From an uncultured Bacteroidota bacterium (GTDB lineage: Bacteria > Bacteroidota > Bacteroidia > Chitinophagales > Chitinophagaceae): a stretch of DNA of 8,444 nt. Where the stretch lies: positions 1-8,444 of the forward strand of contig CAJATB010000085.1 of assembly GCA_903944755.1 (NCBI GenBank). Direction: 5' to 3'. Of this stretch, positions 1-6,860 are shown in pieces (the stretch's first letter is position 1; each line of letters starts with the position of its first letter). Made by a program: the position numbers and the translations under genes. The notes under the pieces are model-generated. The model ran no database searches. It was not told the DNA's origin and saw only the letters and a program-made list of their open reading frames with translations.

Positions 1-1797
1 TGCCAACGATTTTAATTTTGCATAATGTTCGTAGGGTGATGAACATGCAATTTTATTACATGCAACCACCGATACGGTTTTACTTAATAACTGCGCATAC
101 ACATTGGCAACAGTCTCGTGCGCTGTTACGTCTACAAAAATGGTATTACGTAAATTGTTTTTTAAAATCGCATTAACATAGTCAGTAGTTGTTCCTATAG
201 GTGCTTGTTCCAACTGTTCGCGCCATGTTGTTAAGTCAATCCCTTCTGGGTTTATTAATTGCTTTTTACTATTTGCTATACCTACAATATTTATTTGTAA
301 GCGTAACTGCTGTTGTAAATAAGGTACTTGCTTTTTAATTTGCTCTATTAACTTACCTCCTACATTTCCGGCACCTGCCACGTATACATTTACTTGCTTG
401 TACGATGTTTCAAAAAATTCTTCATGCAAAACGTTTATTGCTTTTCTTACATCCTGCGTTGCAATAACTGCCGATATATTTTTTTCCGAAGACCCCTGTG
501 CAATGGCCCTTACATTAATTCCATTTCTTCCTAACACACCAAACATTTTTCCACTTACACCCGGGTGACTTTTCATTTGCTCACCCACTAATGCTAAAAT
601 AGCTACATCTTTTTCAATAATTAATGGGTCAACTTTTTCGGTATTTATTTCTTGCTCAAATTCACTGTCCACAGCCAATTTTGCCAGGTGCGCATCCTGT
701 GCATTTACACCAACACATATGGAATGCTCGGAGGAACTTTGTGTTATTAAAATAATATTGATATGCTTTTTTGCTAATGCCTCAAATAACCTTTTAGAAA
801 AACCAGGTATTCCCACCATGCCACTTCCCTCCAAACTTAATAAGCATATATTTTTTATACTTGATATGCCCCGAATAAAATTGCCATTGTCAGGCGATTC
901 GTTCATTATAATTGTGCCTGGATGCTCGGGTTGGAATGTATTTTTTATCCATACGGGTATGTTTTGTTGCATTACCGGTTGTATGGTTGGCGGATATATT
1001 ACTTTGGCCCCAAAATGCGATAACTCCATCGCTTCCTGATAAGAGATAATTGGTATTTCCTTCGCATTTTGTACCATGCGCGGGTCGGCAGTCATCATTC
1101 CACTTACATCGGTCCAAATTTCTAACGCAGTTGCCTTTAACGCAGCAGCATATATTGCACCTGTATAATCCGAACCTCCCCTTCCTAGTGTAGTGGTGTT
1201 TCCTTCCGCATCGGAAGCTATAAAACCTGGCGCCATATAAATATCATATGAATTATTTTCGGGCGCACTAAAATAAGTTTGTATTGCTTTTGTAGTGGCT
1301 TCCTTGTCCACCACAGCATTCTGGTAATTTGAATTGGTTTTTATTACTAACCTTGAATCTACCCATTGTTGCTTTATTCCTTTTGCGTCAAATGCAGCTG
1401 CAATTATTTTTGATGATAATATTTCTCCGTAACTCACTAATTTATCCTGCATACGCAACGACAATTCTCGTAGCATAAATAAACCTTCGCAATTTGCTTC
1501 TAGTTCATTCAGCATTTGTTTTACCAAACTTAAGGTAGCGCTTTGTTGCTGTATAGGCAATAATGCACGCACCGCATCCAAATGCTTTTGTTCAATATTT
1601 TGAATAATAGTTTTGTAAGCCTCATTGCCTTGCGAAGCCGATTGCGCTAATAATAATAACTGGTCCGTCACGCCGCTCATTGCCGATACCACTACTATAG
1701 TTGGTTCCTTCTTGATACTTTCTGTTACAATTGCAATTACTTTTTTTATCGCTTCTGCACTGCCTACCGAACTTCCTCCAAATTTTAACACCTGCAT
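1..1797 (-). CDS. thrA: Bifunctional aspartokinase / homoserine dehydrogenase, 3' end cut by the window edge
   Basis: The enzyme phosphorylates L-aspartate and, in its second half, reduces aspartate semialdehyde to homoserine, the first and third steps of threonine synthesis. I translated the minus strand codon by codon: 599 residues are open from the ATG at 1797 to the left edge without a stop. The start MQVLKFGGSSV is the aspartokinase P-loop region. Further kinase motifs are VVVSAMSGVTD (35-45), SYGE (122-125), LGRGGSD (204-210) and WTDVSG (228-233). Two ACT modules follow (about 318-370 and 398-447), carrying ITQSSSEHSI and AIAQGSSEKNIS, which match the threonine-regulated ThrA type. The homoserine dehydrogenase Rossmann motif GAGNVG is at 475-480 and CNKIA at 580-584. 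By comparison with the roughly 820-residue E. coli enzyme, about 220 C-terminal residues, including the catalytic part of the dehydrogenase, lie outside. It starts 42 nt after ilvA, so co-transcription is likely; thrB and thrC may follow but are not visible. Confidence 0.96.
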   Translation of the reverse strand, partial: MQVLKFGGSSVGSAEAIKKVIAIVTESIKKEPTIVVVSAMSGVTDQLLLLAQSASQGNEAYKTIIQNIEQKHLDAVRALLPIQQQSATLSLVKQMLNELEANCEGLFMLRELSLRMQDKLVSYGEILSSKIIAAAFDAKGIKQQWVDSRLVIKTNSNYQNAVVDKEATTKAIQTYFSAPENNSYDIYMAPGFIASDAEGNTTTLGRGGSDYTGAIYAAALKATALEIWTDVSGMMTADPRMVQNAKEIPIISYQEAMELSHFGAKVIYPPTIQPVMQQNIPVWIKNTFQPEHPGTIIMNESPDNGNFIRGISSIKNICLLSLEGSGMVGIPGFSKRLFEALAKKHINIILITQSSSEHSICVGVNAQDAHLAKLAVDSEFEQEINTEKVDPLIIEKDVAILALVGEQMKSHPGVSGKMFGVLGRNGINVRAIAQGSSEKNISAVIATQDVRKAINVLHEEFFETSYKQVNVYVAGAGNVGGKLIEQIKKQVPYLQQQLRLQINIVGIANSKKQLINPEGIDLTTWREQLEQAPIGTTTDYVNAILKNNLRNTIFVDVTAHETVANVYAQLLSKTVSVVACNKIACSSPYEHYAKLKSLA

Positions 1798-1831
1798 AAC
1801 CTATATTTTTTTATAAAAATAATATTGCGCC

Positions 1832-1852
1832 TTATTTAGTTAGATTAAATAA
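1832..1852 (-). other. Weak A-T hairpin around the ilvA stop codon
   Basis: The coding strand reads TTATTTA-ATCTAAC-TAAATAA, two perfect 7-nt arms with the ilvA TAA stop (1840-1842) in the loop. The stem is purely A-T, so it is thermodynamically weak. It is listed because hairpins also surround the stops of ilvD and ilvB. The remainder of the 42-nt ilvA-thrA gap is AT-rich with no clear Shine-Dalgarno sequence, only an AGG close to the thrA ATG. Confidence 0.3.
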
Positions 1853-3114
1853 CCGTAAATATTATCGTCCTTATTTATTTCGTTGTAATTGATTTGGTAG
1901 CGCTTCATGTTTCCAATTAACACTCCATAATCTTCTTTTGATTTTAATTCTAACCCCACTAATGCCGGCCCACCCTCCTTATTGTGTTTTTGAATGTATT
2001 CAAACCTTGTGATATCGTCAGTTGGTCCCAATACTTTATTTACAAATTCTTTTAACGATCCCGGCCTTTGTGCAAACTGAATTAAAAAATAATGTTTCAA
2101 ACCTTCATATATTAAGGAACGTTCTTTTATTTCTTGCATGCGTGCAATATCATTATTCCCGCCACTTACAATACATACAATGGTTTTACCTTTTATTTGC
2201 TCCGCGTAATCATCTAATGCTGCAATTGACATGGCTCCTGCTGGCTCAACCACAATAGCTTCTTCATTATACATTTGTAAAATGGTAGTACATATTTTAC
2301 CTTCTGGTACTAAATGCATTTCACTTATCGCATCCTTACAAATTGAAAAATTATGATCCCCAACGCGCTTCACCGAAGCGCCATCCACAAACTTGTCTAT
2401 ATCTTGTAATTCAATGGGATGGCCTTCTTTAATTGCTGCTAACATACTTGGCGCACCTTCTGGTTCTAACCCAATAATTTTTGTATTGGGTGTTTTTTCA
2501 TGGAAATAATAACCAATCCCCGCACACAATCCGCCACCGCCAATGGGTACAAATATGTAATCAATAGGGTCGGTTGTTAATTCCTTTAGGTCATTTAAAA
2601 TTTCAACTGCTACTGTTGCCTGTCCTTCAATTATGGATGGATGGTCGAACGGAGGAATAAAAGTCATGCCGTGCTCCTGTGTATATGCTTTTGCCGCATA
2701 GGCTGTATCGTCGAATGTATCGCCCACTAATTTCACTTCCACAAAATCTTCTCCGAACATTTTTGTTTGATTCACTTTTTGCTGTGGCGAGGGAATTGGC
2801 ATAAATACCACTCCCTTTACATTTAACTTTTTACAGCTATAAGCAAAGCCTTGCGCATGGTTGCCCGCACTTGCACATACTACACCTTTTGCCAATTGCT
2901 CAGGTGTCAATTGACTCATCATATTATACGCACCTCTTAGTTTATAAGAACGTACTATTTGCAAGTCCTCCCTTTTCAGATATATCCTGCACTGATACTT
3001 TCGGGATAAGTTCGCATTAAACTGAAGCGGGGTATGGGTAACCACCGGCTTTAGCCTTGCGGCTGCGCCTTCAATATCTAGTGCAGGTTTATCGAATAGT
3101 TTTACATCACTCAT
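1840..3114 (-). CDS. ilvA: Threonine dehydratase (threonine ammonia-lyase), biosynthetic, single ACT-like domain
   Basis: This PLP enzyme converts L-threonine to 2-oxobutyrate and ammonia, the committed step of isoleucine synthesis. The 424-residue protein has the fold-type II PLP architecture. The PLP lysine is K58 in VRSYKLRGAYN, the substrate loop SAGNHAQG is at 82-89, the glycine-rich phosphate loop GGGG is at 192-195, and SGGN near the PLP pyridine nitrogen is at 317-320. A C-terminal regulatory part (about 340-424, beginning HYFLIQFAQRPGSLKEF) is a single ACT-like domain. The length matches the short biosynthetic IlvA of Bacteroidota and Gram-positives rather than the two-ACT E. coli enzyme of about 514 residues. 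The regulatory domain argues against a catabolic TdcB; isoleucine inhibition is inferred from the family. The gene begins 35 nt after ilvC behind a purine-rich stretch (AAGAAAAGAAAAAG), and thrA, which makes its substrate's precursor, follows directly. Confidence 0.97.
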   Translation of the reverse strand: MSDVKLFDKPALDIEGAAARLKPVVTHTPLQFNANLSRKYQCRIYLKREDLQIVRSYKLRGAYNMMSQLTPEQLAKGVVCASAGNHAQGFAYSCKKLNVKGVVFMPIPSPQQKVNQTKMFGEDFVEVKLVGDTFDDTAYAAKAYTQEHGMTFIPPFDHPSIIEGQATVAVEILNDLKELTTDPIDYIFVPIGGGGLCAGIGYYFHEKTPNTKIIGLEPEGAPSMLAAIKEGHPIELQDIDKFVDGASVKRVGDHNFSICKDAISEMHLVPEGKICTTILQMYNEEAIVVEPAGAMSIAALDDYAEQIKGKTIVCIVSGGNNDIARMQEIKERSLIYEGLKHYFLIQFAQRPGSLKEFVNKVLGPTDDITRFEYIQKHNKEGGPALVGLELKSKEDYGVLIGNMKRYQINYNEINKDDNIYGYLI

Positions 3115-3149
3115 GTGCTTTTTCTTTTCTTACTAGTGTAATGCCCTAT

Positions 3150-4205
3150 TTATTTACCAGGTTGGTTTTCGGGACGTAAACTTCTTACAGTTTTTCCTGT
3201 TTGCCACATTTCACTATTGTGTAATTCAGCTAATTCAACTTCTAATTTTTCACGATAGTCCGCTTTACTATTCAAATCAATTGAACGCGCCGATTCTTTT
3301 CCTGTTGCTACACTATTATACAAGTCGGTAAATACTGGCAATGTTGCATCACGGAATTTTTTCCACCAATCCAATGCACCACGTTGCGCTGTTGTTGAAC
3401 AGTTTGCATACATCCAATCCATTCCGTTTTCTGCTACTAATGGCATTAACGATTGCGTTAATTCTTCCACAGTTTCATTGAACGATTCAGAAGGGCTATG
3501 TCCATTTTTGCGTAACACTTCGTACTGCGCTGCAAATATACCTTGAATTGCGCCCATTAATGTTCCTCTTTCACCTGTTAAATCGCTATAAACTTCTTTT
3601 TTGAAATTTGTTTCGAATAAATACCCGCTTCCAACAGCAATACCTAGTGCAATTACTCTGTCATGTGCTTTGCCTGTTGCATCTTGGAAAATAGCAAAGC
3701 TACTATTTAAACCACGCCCTTGTAAAAACATACGACGTAGTGAAGTTCCTGAACCTTTTGGTGCTACTAATATTACATCCACGTCGGCTGGAGGTATAAT
3801 ACCTGTTTGCTCGTTAAATGTAATGCCAAAGCCATGAGAAAAATATAATGCCTTGCCTGGTGTTAAATGTTTTTTTACAGTTGGCCACATTGCAATTTGC
3901 GCTGCGTCACTTAATAAATAACAAATAATGGTTCCTTTTTCTAAAGCTTCTTCTATTTCAAATAAAGTAGTACCTGGAACAAATCCGTCTGCTACTGCCT
4001 TATCCCAACTTTTTGAATTTTTTCTTTGACCCACAATTACATTCACACCGTTTTCCTTTTGATTCAGTGCCTGTCCTGGACCTTGCACGCCATAGCCAAT
4101 TACCGCTACTACTTCATTCTTTAATACTTCCTGTGCTTTTGCTAATGGGAACTCTTCGCGGGTTACCACATTTTCTTCGGTACCTCCGAAATTTAATTTT
4201 GCCAT
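3150..4205 (-). CDS. ilvC: Ketol-acid reductoisomerase, fungal Ilv5-like short form
   Basis: The enzyme isomerises and reduces 2-acetolactate or 2-aceto-2-hydroxybutyrate to the dihydroxy acids of the valine and isoleucine pathways, using Mg2+ and NADPH. In the 351 residues, the nucleotide-binding motif GYGVQG is at 37-42 and the cofactor-specificity loop GQRKNSKSW at 59-67; its arginine and serines favour NADPH. HGF is at 124-126. The metal ligands are D208 and E212 (in SDLTGERG) and E244 and E248 (in FNETVEEL), and the substrate serine is S270 (in CSTTAQRG). Several stretches, such as APKGSG, NGHSPSE, CSTTAQRGALDW and the terminal RSLRPENQ, resemble my recollection of yeast mitochondrial Ilv5 more than E. 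coli IlvC or the usual 330-residue bacterial class I enzyme. No presequence is present: the protein starts MAKLNFGG, about where mature Ilv5 begins. The start has no Shine-Dalgarno sequence, and a 167-nt A-rich spacer separates it from ilvN. Confidence 0.97.
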   Translation of the reverse strand: MAKLNFGGTEENVVTREEFPLAKAQEVLKNEVVAVIGYGVQGPGQALNQKENGVNVIVGQRKNSKSWDKAVADGFVPGTTLFEIEEALEKGTIICYLLSDAAQIAMWPTVKKHLTPGKALYFSHGFGITFNEQTGIIPPADVDVILVAPKGSGTSLRRMFLQGRGLNSSFAIFQDATGKAHDRVIALGIAVGSGYLFETNFKKEVYSDLTGERGTLMGAIQGIFAAQYEVLRKNGHSPSESFNETVEELTQSLMPLVAENGMDWMYANCSTTAQRGALDWWKKFRDATLPVFTDLYNSVATGKESARSIDLNSKADYREKLEVELAELHNSEMWQTGKTVRSLRPENQPGK

Positions 4206-4372
4206 TTGAATTGAGATTTAATTTGTGTTTATTTAATTATTTATTATAAAGTGTTTATTACTTTTAAGCTTGTTCTGTTTAGAGATTTTTTTTAGTGCTG
4301 TTTTTTTAGTTTCCTTTATTATTTTTTAACAGTTACTTTTTATTTTTTAGTTCCCGTTTTTTATTAGCAATT
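4206..4372 (-). other. A-rich ilvN-ilvC spacer with repeated ACTAAAAAA motifs
   Basis: This 167-nt gap is the longest in the window. On the coding strand it is dominated by A tracts, with ACTAAAAAA at 4343-4351, 4303-4311 and again near 4286-4294, and a related GTTAAAAAA at 4322-4330. No ATG occurs within it, so no ATG-started leader peptide exists. I found no strong hairpin and no match to the Bacteroidota promoter element TAnnTTTG. It probably serves as an A-rich 5' leader for ilvC, which lacks a Shine-Dalgarno sequence, and may include an internal promoter I cannot identify. Confidence 0.4.
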
Positions 4373-4975
4373 TTACATGGTAAATACCGCTTGTCTTTTA
4401 CCTAAGTATTCGTTTTCAACTACTTCTTCCCCTGGCTCACGTTTTTCAAAATCCTTTAACTTTTCGTGGAACCCGCTACTTTGTTTTATAATTGCCACCC
4501 GCGCACTTCTTACAAATTCAACCAAACCATAGGGCTCCAAAGCCTTCATTAATTTATTTGTTTCCTCACGGTGTCCTGTTGTTTCAAATACGATGAAATC
4601 CTTTCGTATAGCCACTGCACGCGCACCATACTCCCTTAATAACCTTTCCACTTTTACTTTTTCAGTAATTTCCTCGCTTAGTACTTTATACAAAGCCAAT
4701 TCCTGCCACACGATTTCGTCATTGGTATTATAGTAAGCTTTTAATACTTCTACTTGTTTTTCAATTTGGCGCACTACTTTAATTACCGTGTCTAAAGTTT
4801 CTTCTACCACAATTGTAAAACGGTGTATCCCCGCAATTTCAGAAGGGGAGGTGTTTAAACTTTCTACATTTATTTTTCGGCGTGAAAAAATAATTGCAAT
4901 TCGGTTTAACAACCCAACTTGGTTTTCGGTATACACTGTAATTGTGTATTCTTGTTTATCTGGACTTGTATACAT
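4373..4975 (-). CDS. ilvN: Acetolactate synthase small (regulatory) subunit
   Basis: This regulatory subunit binds the IlvB catalytic subunit, raises its activity and confers BCAA feedback. The 200-residue protein opens with an ACT domain at about 10-83. Asn18, Gly21 and Asn36 (in ENQVGLLNR and INVESL) align with the valine-binding Asn11, Gly14 and Asn29 of E. coli IlvH, so valine-type feedback sensitivity is likely retained (inference). A second ferredoxin-like domain of the small-subunit C-terminal family covers about 85-163, including REYGARAVAIRKDFIVFETTG. Residues 165-200 form a charged tail (FHEKLKDFEKRE then PGEEVV) beyond the usual 160-residue E. coli length; similar extensions probably exist in relatives, but I cannot check. 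It lies downstream of ilvB after an unusually long 111-nt structured spacer, so its translation is not coupled to ilvB by overlap. Confidence 0.95.
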   Translation of the reverse strand: MYTSPDKQEYTITVYTENQVGLLNRIAIIFSRRKINVESLNTSPSEIAGIHRFTIVVEETLDTVIKVVRQIEKQVEVLKAYYNTNDEIVWQELALYKVLSEEITEKVKVERLLREYGARAVAIRKDFIVFETTGHREETNKLMKALEPYGLVEFVRSARVAIIKQSSGFHEKLKDFEKREPGEEVVENEYLGKRQAVFTM

Positions 4976-5023
4976 ATAAATCGCTTTACTTCTTTAATAA
5001 TTTAAAACCTTTTACTTTTACCT

Positions 5024-5042
5024 ATTTTAACTTCGTTAAAAT
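5024..5042 (-). other. Hairpin 3 of the ilvB-ilvN spacer
   Basis: The coding strand reads ATTTTAAC-GAA-GTTAAAAT, an 8-bp perfect stem with a GAA loop, lying 5 nt downstream of hairpin 2. The rest of the spacer (4976-5023) is purine-rich and unstructured to the eye, containing AGGTAAAAGTAAAAGG and AAGAAG before the ilvN ATG, and could serve as the ribosome entry region. I saw no leader ORF in this spacer. Confidence 0.45.
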
Positions 5043-5047
5043 GATTT

Positions 5048-5070
5048 GAGCTCGTCTTTTAGACTCGCTC
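5048..5070 (-). other. Hairpin 2 of the ilvB-ilvN spacer, with a symmetric GA/GA internal loop
   Basis: The coding strand reads GAGC-GA-GTCT-AAA-AGAC-GA-GCTC. A 4-bp outer stem and a 4-bp inner stem flank opposed GA dinucleotides, which in RNA commonly form tandem sheared G-A pairs, and the loop is AAA. It is the only G/C-rich element in an otherwise AT-rich spacer and starts one nucleotide after hairpin 1. It is followed by AAATCATTTT rather than a U run, so termination is unlikely or weak. Confidence 0.45.
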
Positions 5071-5071
5071 G

Positions 5072-5102
5072 GATAAGATTGAAATACTATTTCAATCTTA
5101 TC
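5072..5102 (-). other. Perfect 31-nt palindrome centred on the ilvB stop codon (RNA hairpin 1)
   Basis: On the coding strand GATAAGATTGAAAT, AGT and ATTTCAATCTTATC form a 14-bp stem closing a 3-nt loop. The TAG stop (5087-5089) spans the loop and the end of the left arm, and the left arm encodes the last ilvB residues (I-R-L-K). No U run follows, so this is not a classical intrinsic terminator. A ribosome reaching the stop codon would melt the hairpin, so its formation would report whether ilvB is being translated to its end. A 3'-end stability or processing role is the other plausible reading. Confidence 0.65.
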
Positions 5103-6808
5103 TCACTTACTGAACAACCTTGTGGCACCATTGGGAATACATTGTTTTCTTTTCCTACCATTACTTCTAATAAATAAGAACCATCGTGCGCTAGCATTGT
5201 TTTTATTGCTCCTTCTAAATTTTCCCTGTCCTTTACACTTGCTCCCGCTATGCCATACGCTTGTGCTAGTGTTACATAATTAGGACTTTGTATATCAACA
5301 AAGGAATAACGCTTATCCATAAACAACTGCTGCCACTGGCGTACCATTCCCAAAAACTGATTATTTAAAATCATAATTTTTACGTTAATGCCCGTTTGCA
5401 TAATGGTGCCTAATTCTTGTAAAGTCATTTGAATACCGCCATCGCCAATCACCGCTACCACCGTCCTTTCAGGTGTACCAAATTTTGCACCTATTGCAGC
5501 AGGTAATGCAAAGCCCATTGTACCCAAGCCACCCGATGTTACATTACTTCTTGATTGATTAAACTTAGCATACCTGCAAGTAACCATTTGGTGTTGCCCT
5601 ACATCTGTTACTATTACTGCATTGCCTTGGGTATTTTCATTCACTATGCGTATCGCTTCCGCCATTGTGAGTTGTTCCGTTTTAGGATAAATTTCTTCCT
5701 GTATACACTGCTCATATTCCTCCTTTGCATAACCCGCAAACACATTCAGCCATTCGGTTCTGTCTTTTTGTTCTAGTGCCATTGTTAGCAGTGGCAAAGT
5801 TTCCTTACAATCCCCCCATATACCTATATCGGCTTTTACGTTCTTGTCTATTTCGGATGGGTCAATATCTAAATGTATTACTTTGGCTTGTTTTGCATAC
5901 TTGTCCAACCTTCCTGTTACCCTGTCGTCGAATCGCATTCCCACTGCTATTAATACATCGCATTCATTTGTTAAAACATTGGGACCATAGTTACCATGCA
6001 TGCCCAACATGCCTACGTTTTGTGGGTGGTCGGTTGGTAGTGCACTTAAACCTAGTATTGTCCAAGCTGCTGGCATCCCCGACTTTTCAATAAAGTTTTT
6101 AAATTCTTTTTCGGCTTTGCCCAATATCACCCCTTGCCCAAATATGACTAATGGTTTTTTTGCAGCATTTATTAATGCAACTGCTTCGTCAATATATTGT
6201 TTCCTTATCACCGGCTTTGGTCGGTACGACCTTATATGATTACATTTTGTATAACCAGGGTAATTAAATAATTGAAACTGTGCATTTTTTGAAATATCAA
6301 TTAACACTGGTCCTGGCCTTCCGCTTCTTGCTAAATAAAATGCTTTTGCTAATACTGTTGGTATTTCTTCTGCATCGGTTATTTGGTAATTCCATTTTGT
6401 AACCGGCATGGTAATATTAATAATGTCGGTTTCCTGAAAGGCATCGGTGCCCAATAAATGCGCAAACACTTGTCCTGTTATACACACTAGTGGTGTACTG
6501 TCTATCATAGCATCGGCTAAGCCTGTTACTAAATTTGTTGCACCTGGGCCACTTGTTGCAAATACCACACCCACTTTCCCAGAGGTTCTCGCATACCCTT
6601 GTCCAGCGTGTATTCCACCCTGTTCGTGGCGTACTAATATATGTTGTAATTTTTCTTTATAGTCATACAGCGCATCATATATTGGCATGATAGCGCCACC
6701 CGGATAGCCAAAAATAATATCGACCCCTTCTGCAATACAAGCTTCCAACACTGCTTGTGAACCAGTGAGTTCCTTTACTTCTTCTGTAGCCTTTGTTATT
6801 GTTTCCAT
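5087..6808 (-). CDS. ilvB: Acetolactate synthase large (catalytic) subunit
   Basis: This ThDP-, FAD- and Mg2+-dependent enzyme joins pyruvate to a second pyruvate (acetolactate) or to 2-oxobutyrate (acetohydroxybutyrate). The 573 residues show the three-domain ThDP layout. The N-terminal PYR domain has the catalytic glutamate E62 in RHEQGGIHAGQGYAR and FATSGPGATNLVTGLADA at 83-100. The central FAD domain has VGMRFDDRVTG at 289-299. The C-terminal PP domain has the ThDP/Mg motif GDGG from 455 ending in NN at 482-483. The terminal MVPQGCSVSEIRLK matches the AHAS-type C terminus. The substrate-proximal FLGMVRQWQQ (485-494) carries the tryptophan W492 that marks anabolic AHAS rather than catabolic ALS. 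A plausible Shine-Dalgarno sequence (AAGGAT) lies 6 nt before the ATG. The stop codon sits at the centre of a perfect palindrome (5072-5102), so the last codons form one arm of a hairpin. Confidence 0.98.
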   Translation of the reverse strand: METITKATEEVKELTGSQAVLEACIAEGVDIIFGYPGGAIMPIYDALYDYKEKLQHILVRHEQGGIHAGQGYARTSGKVGVVFATSGPGATNLVTGLADAMIDSTPLVCITGQVFAHLLGTDAFQETDIINITMPVTKWNYQITDAEEIPTVLAKAFYLARSGRPGPVLIDISKNAQFQLFNYPGYTKCNHIRSYRPKPVIRKQYIDEAVALINAAKKPLVIFGQGVILGKAEKEFKNFIEKSGMPAAWTILGLSALPTDHPQNVGMLGMHGNYGPNVLTNECDVLIAVGMRFDDRVTGRLDKYAKQAKVIHLDIDPSEIDKNVKADIGIWGDCKETLPLLTMALEQKDRTEWLNVFAGYAKEEYEQCIQEEIYPKTEQLTMAEAIRIVNENTQGNAVIVTDVGQHQMVTCRYAKFNQSRSNVTSGGLGTMGFALPAAIGAKFGTPERTVVAVIGDGGIQMTLQELGTIMQTGINVKIMILNNQFLGMVRQWQQLFMDKRYSFVDIQSPNYVTLAQAYGIAGASVKDRENLEGAIKTMLAHDGSYLLEVMVGKENNVFPMVPQGCSVSEIRLK

Positions 6809-6813
6809 AATAA

Positions 6814-6819
6814 ATCCTT
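6814..6819 (-). promoter_or_regulatory. Shine-Dalgarno-like site before ilvB
   Basis: The coding strand reads AAAAAGGATTTATTATG, placing AGGA 6 nt before the ilvB ATG at 6808. It is the clearest ribosome-binding sequence in the window; the other starts have only A-rich or purine-rich leaders. It supports ATG 6808 as the start and suggests ilvB translation can initiate independently of ilvD. Confidence 0.5.
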
Positions 6820-6827
6820 TTTATATT

Positions 6828-6860
6828 CTACTTTTCAGCACTCAGCACAATTAAACCCAT
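6828..6860 (-). CDS. Possible branched-chain amino acid leader peptide upstream of ilvB
   Basis: A 10-codon ORF starts at ATG 6860 and reads M-G-L-I-V-L-S-A-E-K, then TAG at 6828-6830, ending 19 nt before the ilvB start. Four consecutive codons are Leu-Ile-Val-Leu (TTA, ATT, GTG, CTG), which are exactly the end products of the pathway. An A-rich stretch (AATAAACTAAAT) precedes the start. Leader peptides rich in regulatory codons control ilv operons in enterobacteria by attenuation. Here only 19 nt separate the stop from ilvB, so no classical terminator fits downstream; control would have to act through ribosome stalling or re-initiation at ilvB. A chance match is quite possible in AT-rich DNA. 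Confidence 0.3.
   Translation of the reverse strand: MGLIVLSAEK

Noticed and set aside
719..1117. ORFs on both strands (719-1039 plus, 890-1117 minus) inside thrA
   Set aside because: The thrA frame is continuously open here and encodes recognisable ACT and kinase motifs. These other frames show no family motif and are shadows.
1..1797. thrA as a frameshifted pseudogene
   Set aside because: Codon-by-codon reading shows a single uninterrupted frame with all expected motifs in order. Only the window edge truncates it.
3150..4205. Eukaryotic contamination, suggested by the Ilv5-like IlvC
   Set aside because: The gene is intronless, lacks a mitochondrial presequence and sits in a tight bacterial operon with the same AT-rich style as its neighbours.
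4365..4400. Hairpin at the ilvN stop codon (GGTA-TT-TACC and GCAA/TTGC)
   Set aside because: Only 4-bp stems with a loop too small or interrupted; not convincing.
4976..5086. T-box or known riboswitch in the ilvB-ilvN spacer
   Set aside because: I see no T-box sequence (TGGNACCGCG type) and no aptamer consensus I recognise. The element is only about 110 nt and made of simple hairpins.
5555..6239. Plus-strand ORFs of 73-122 codons opposite ilvB
   Set aside because: They are antisense to conserved catalytic and FAD-domain codons, overlap each other, and show no recognisable domain.
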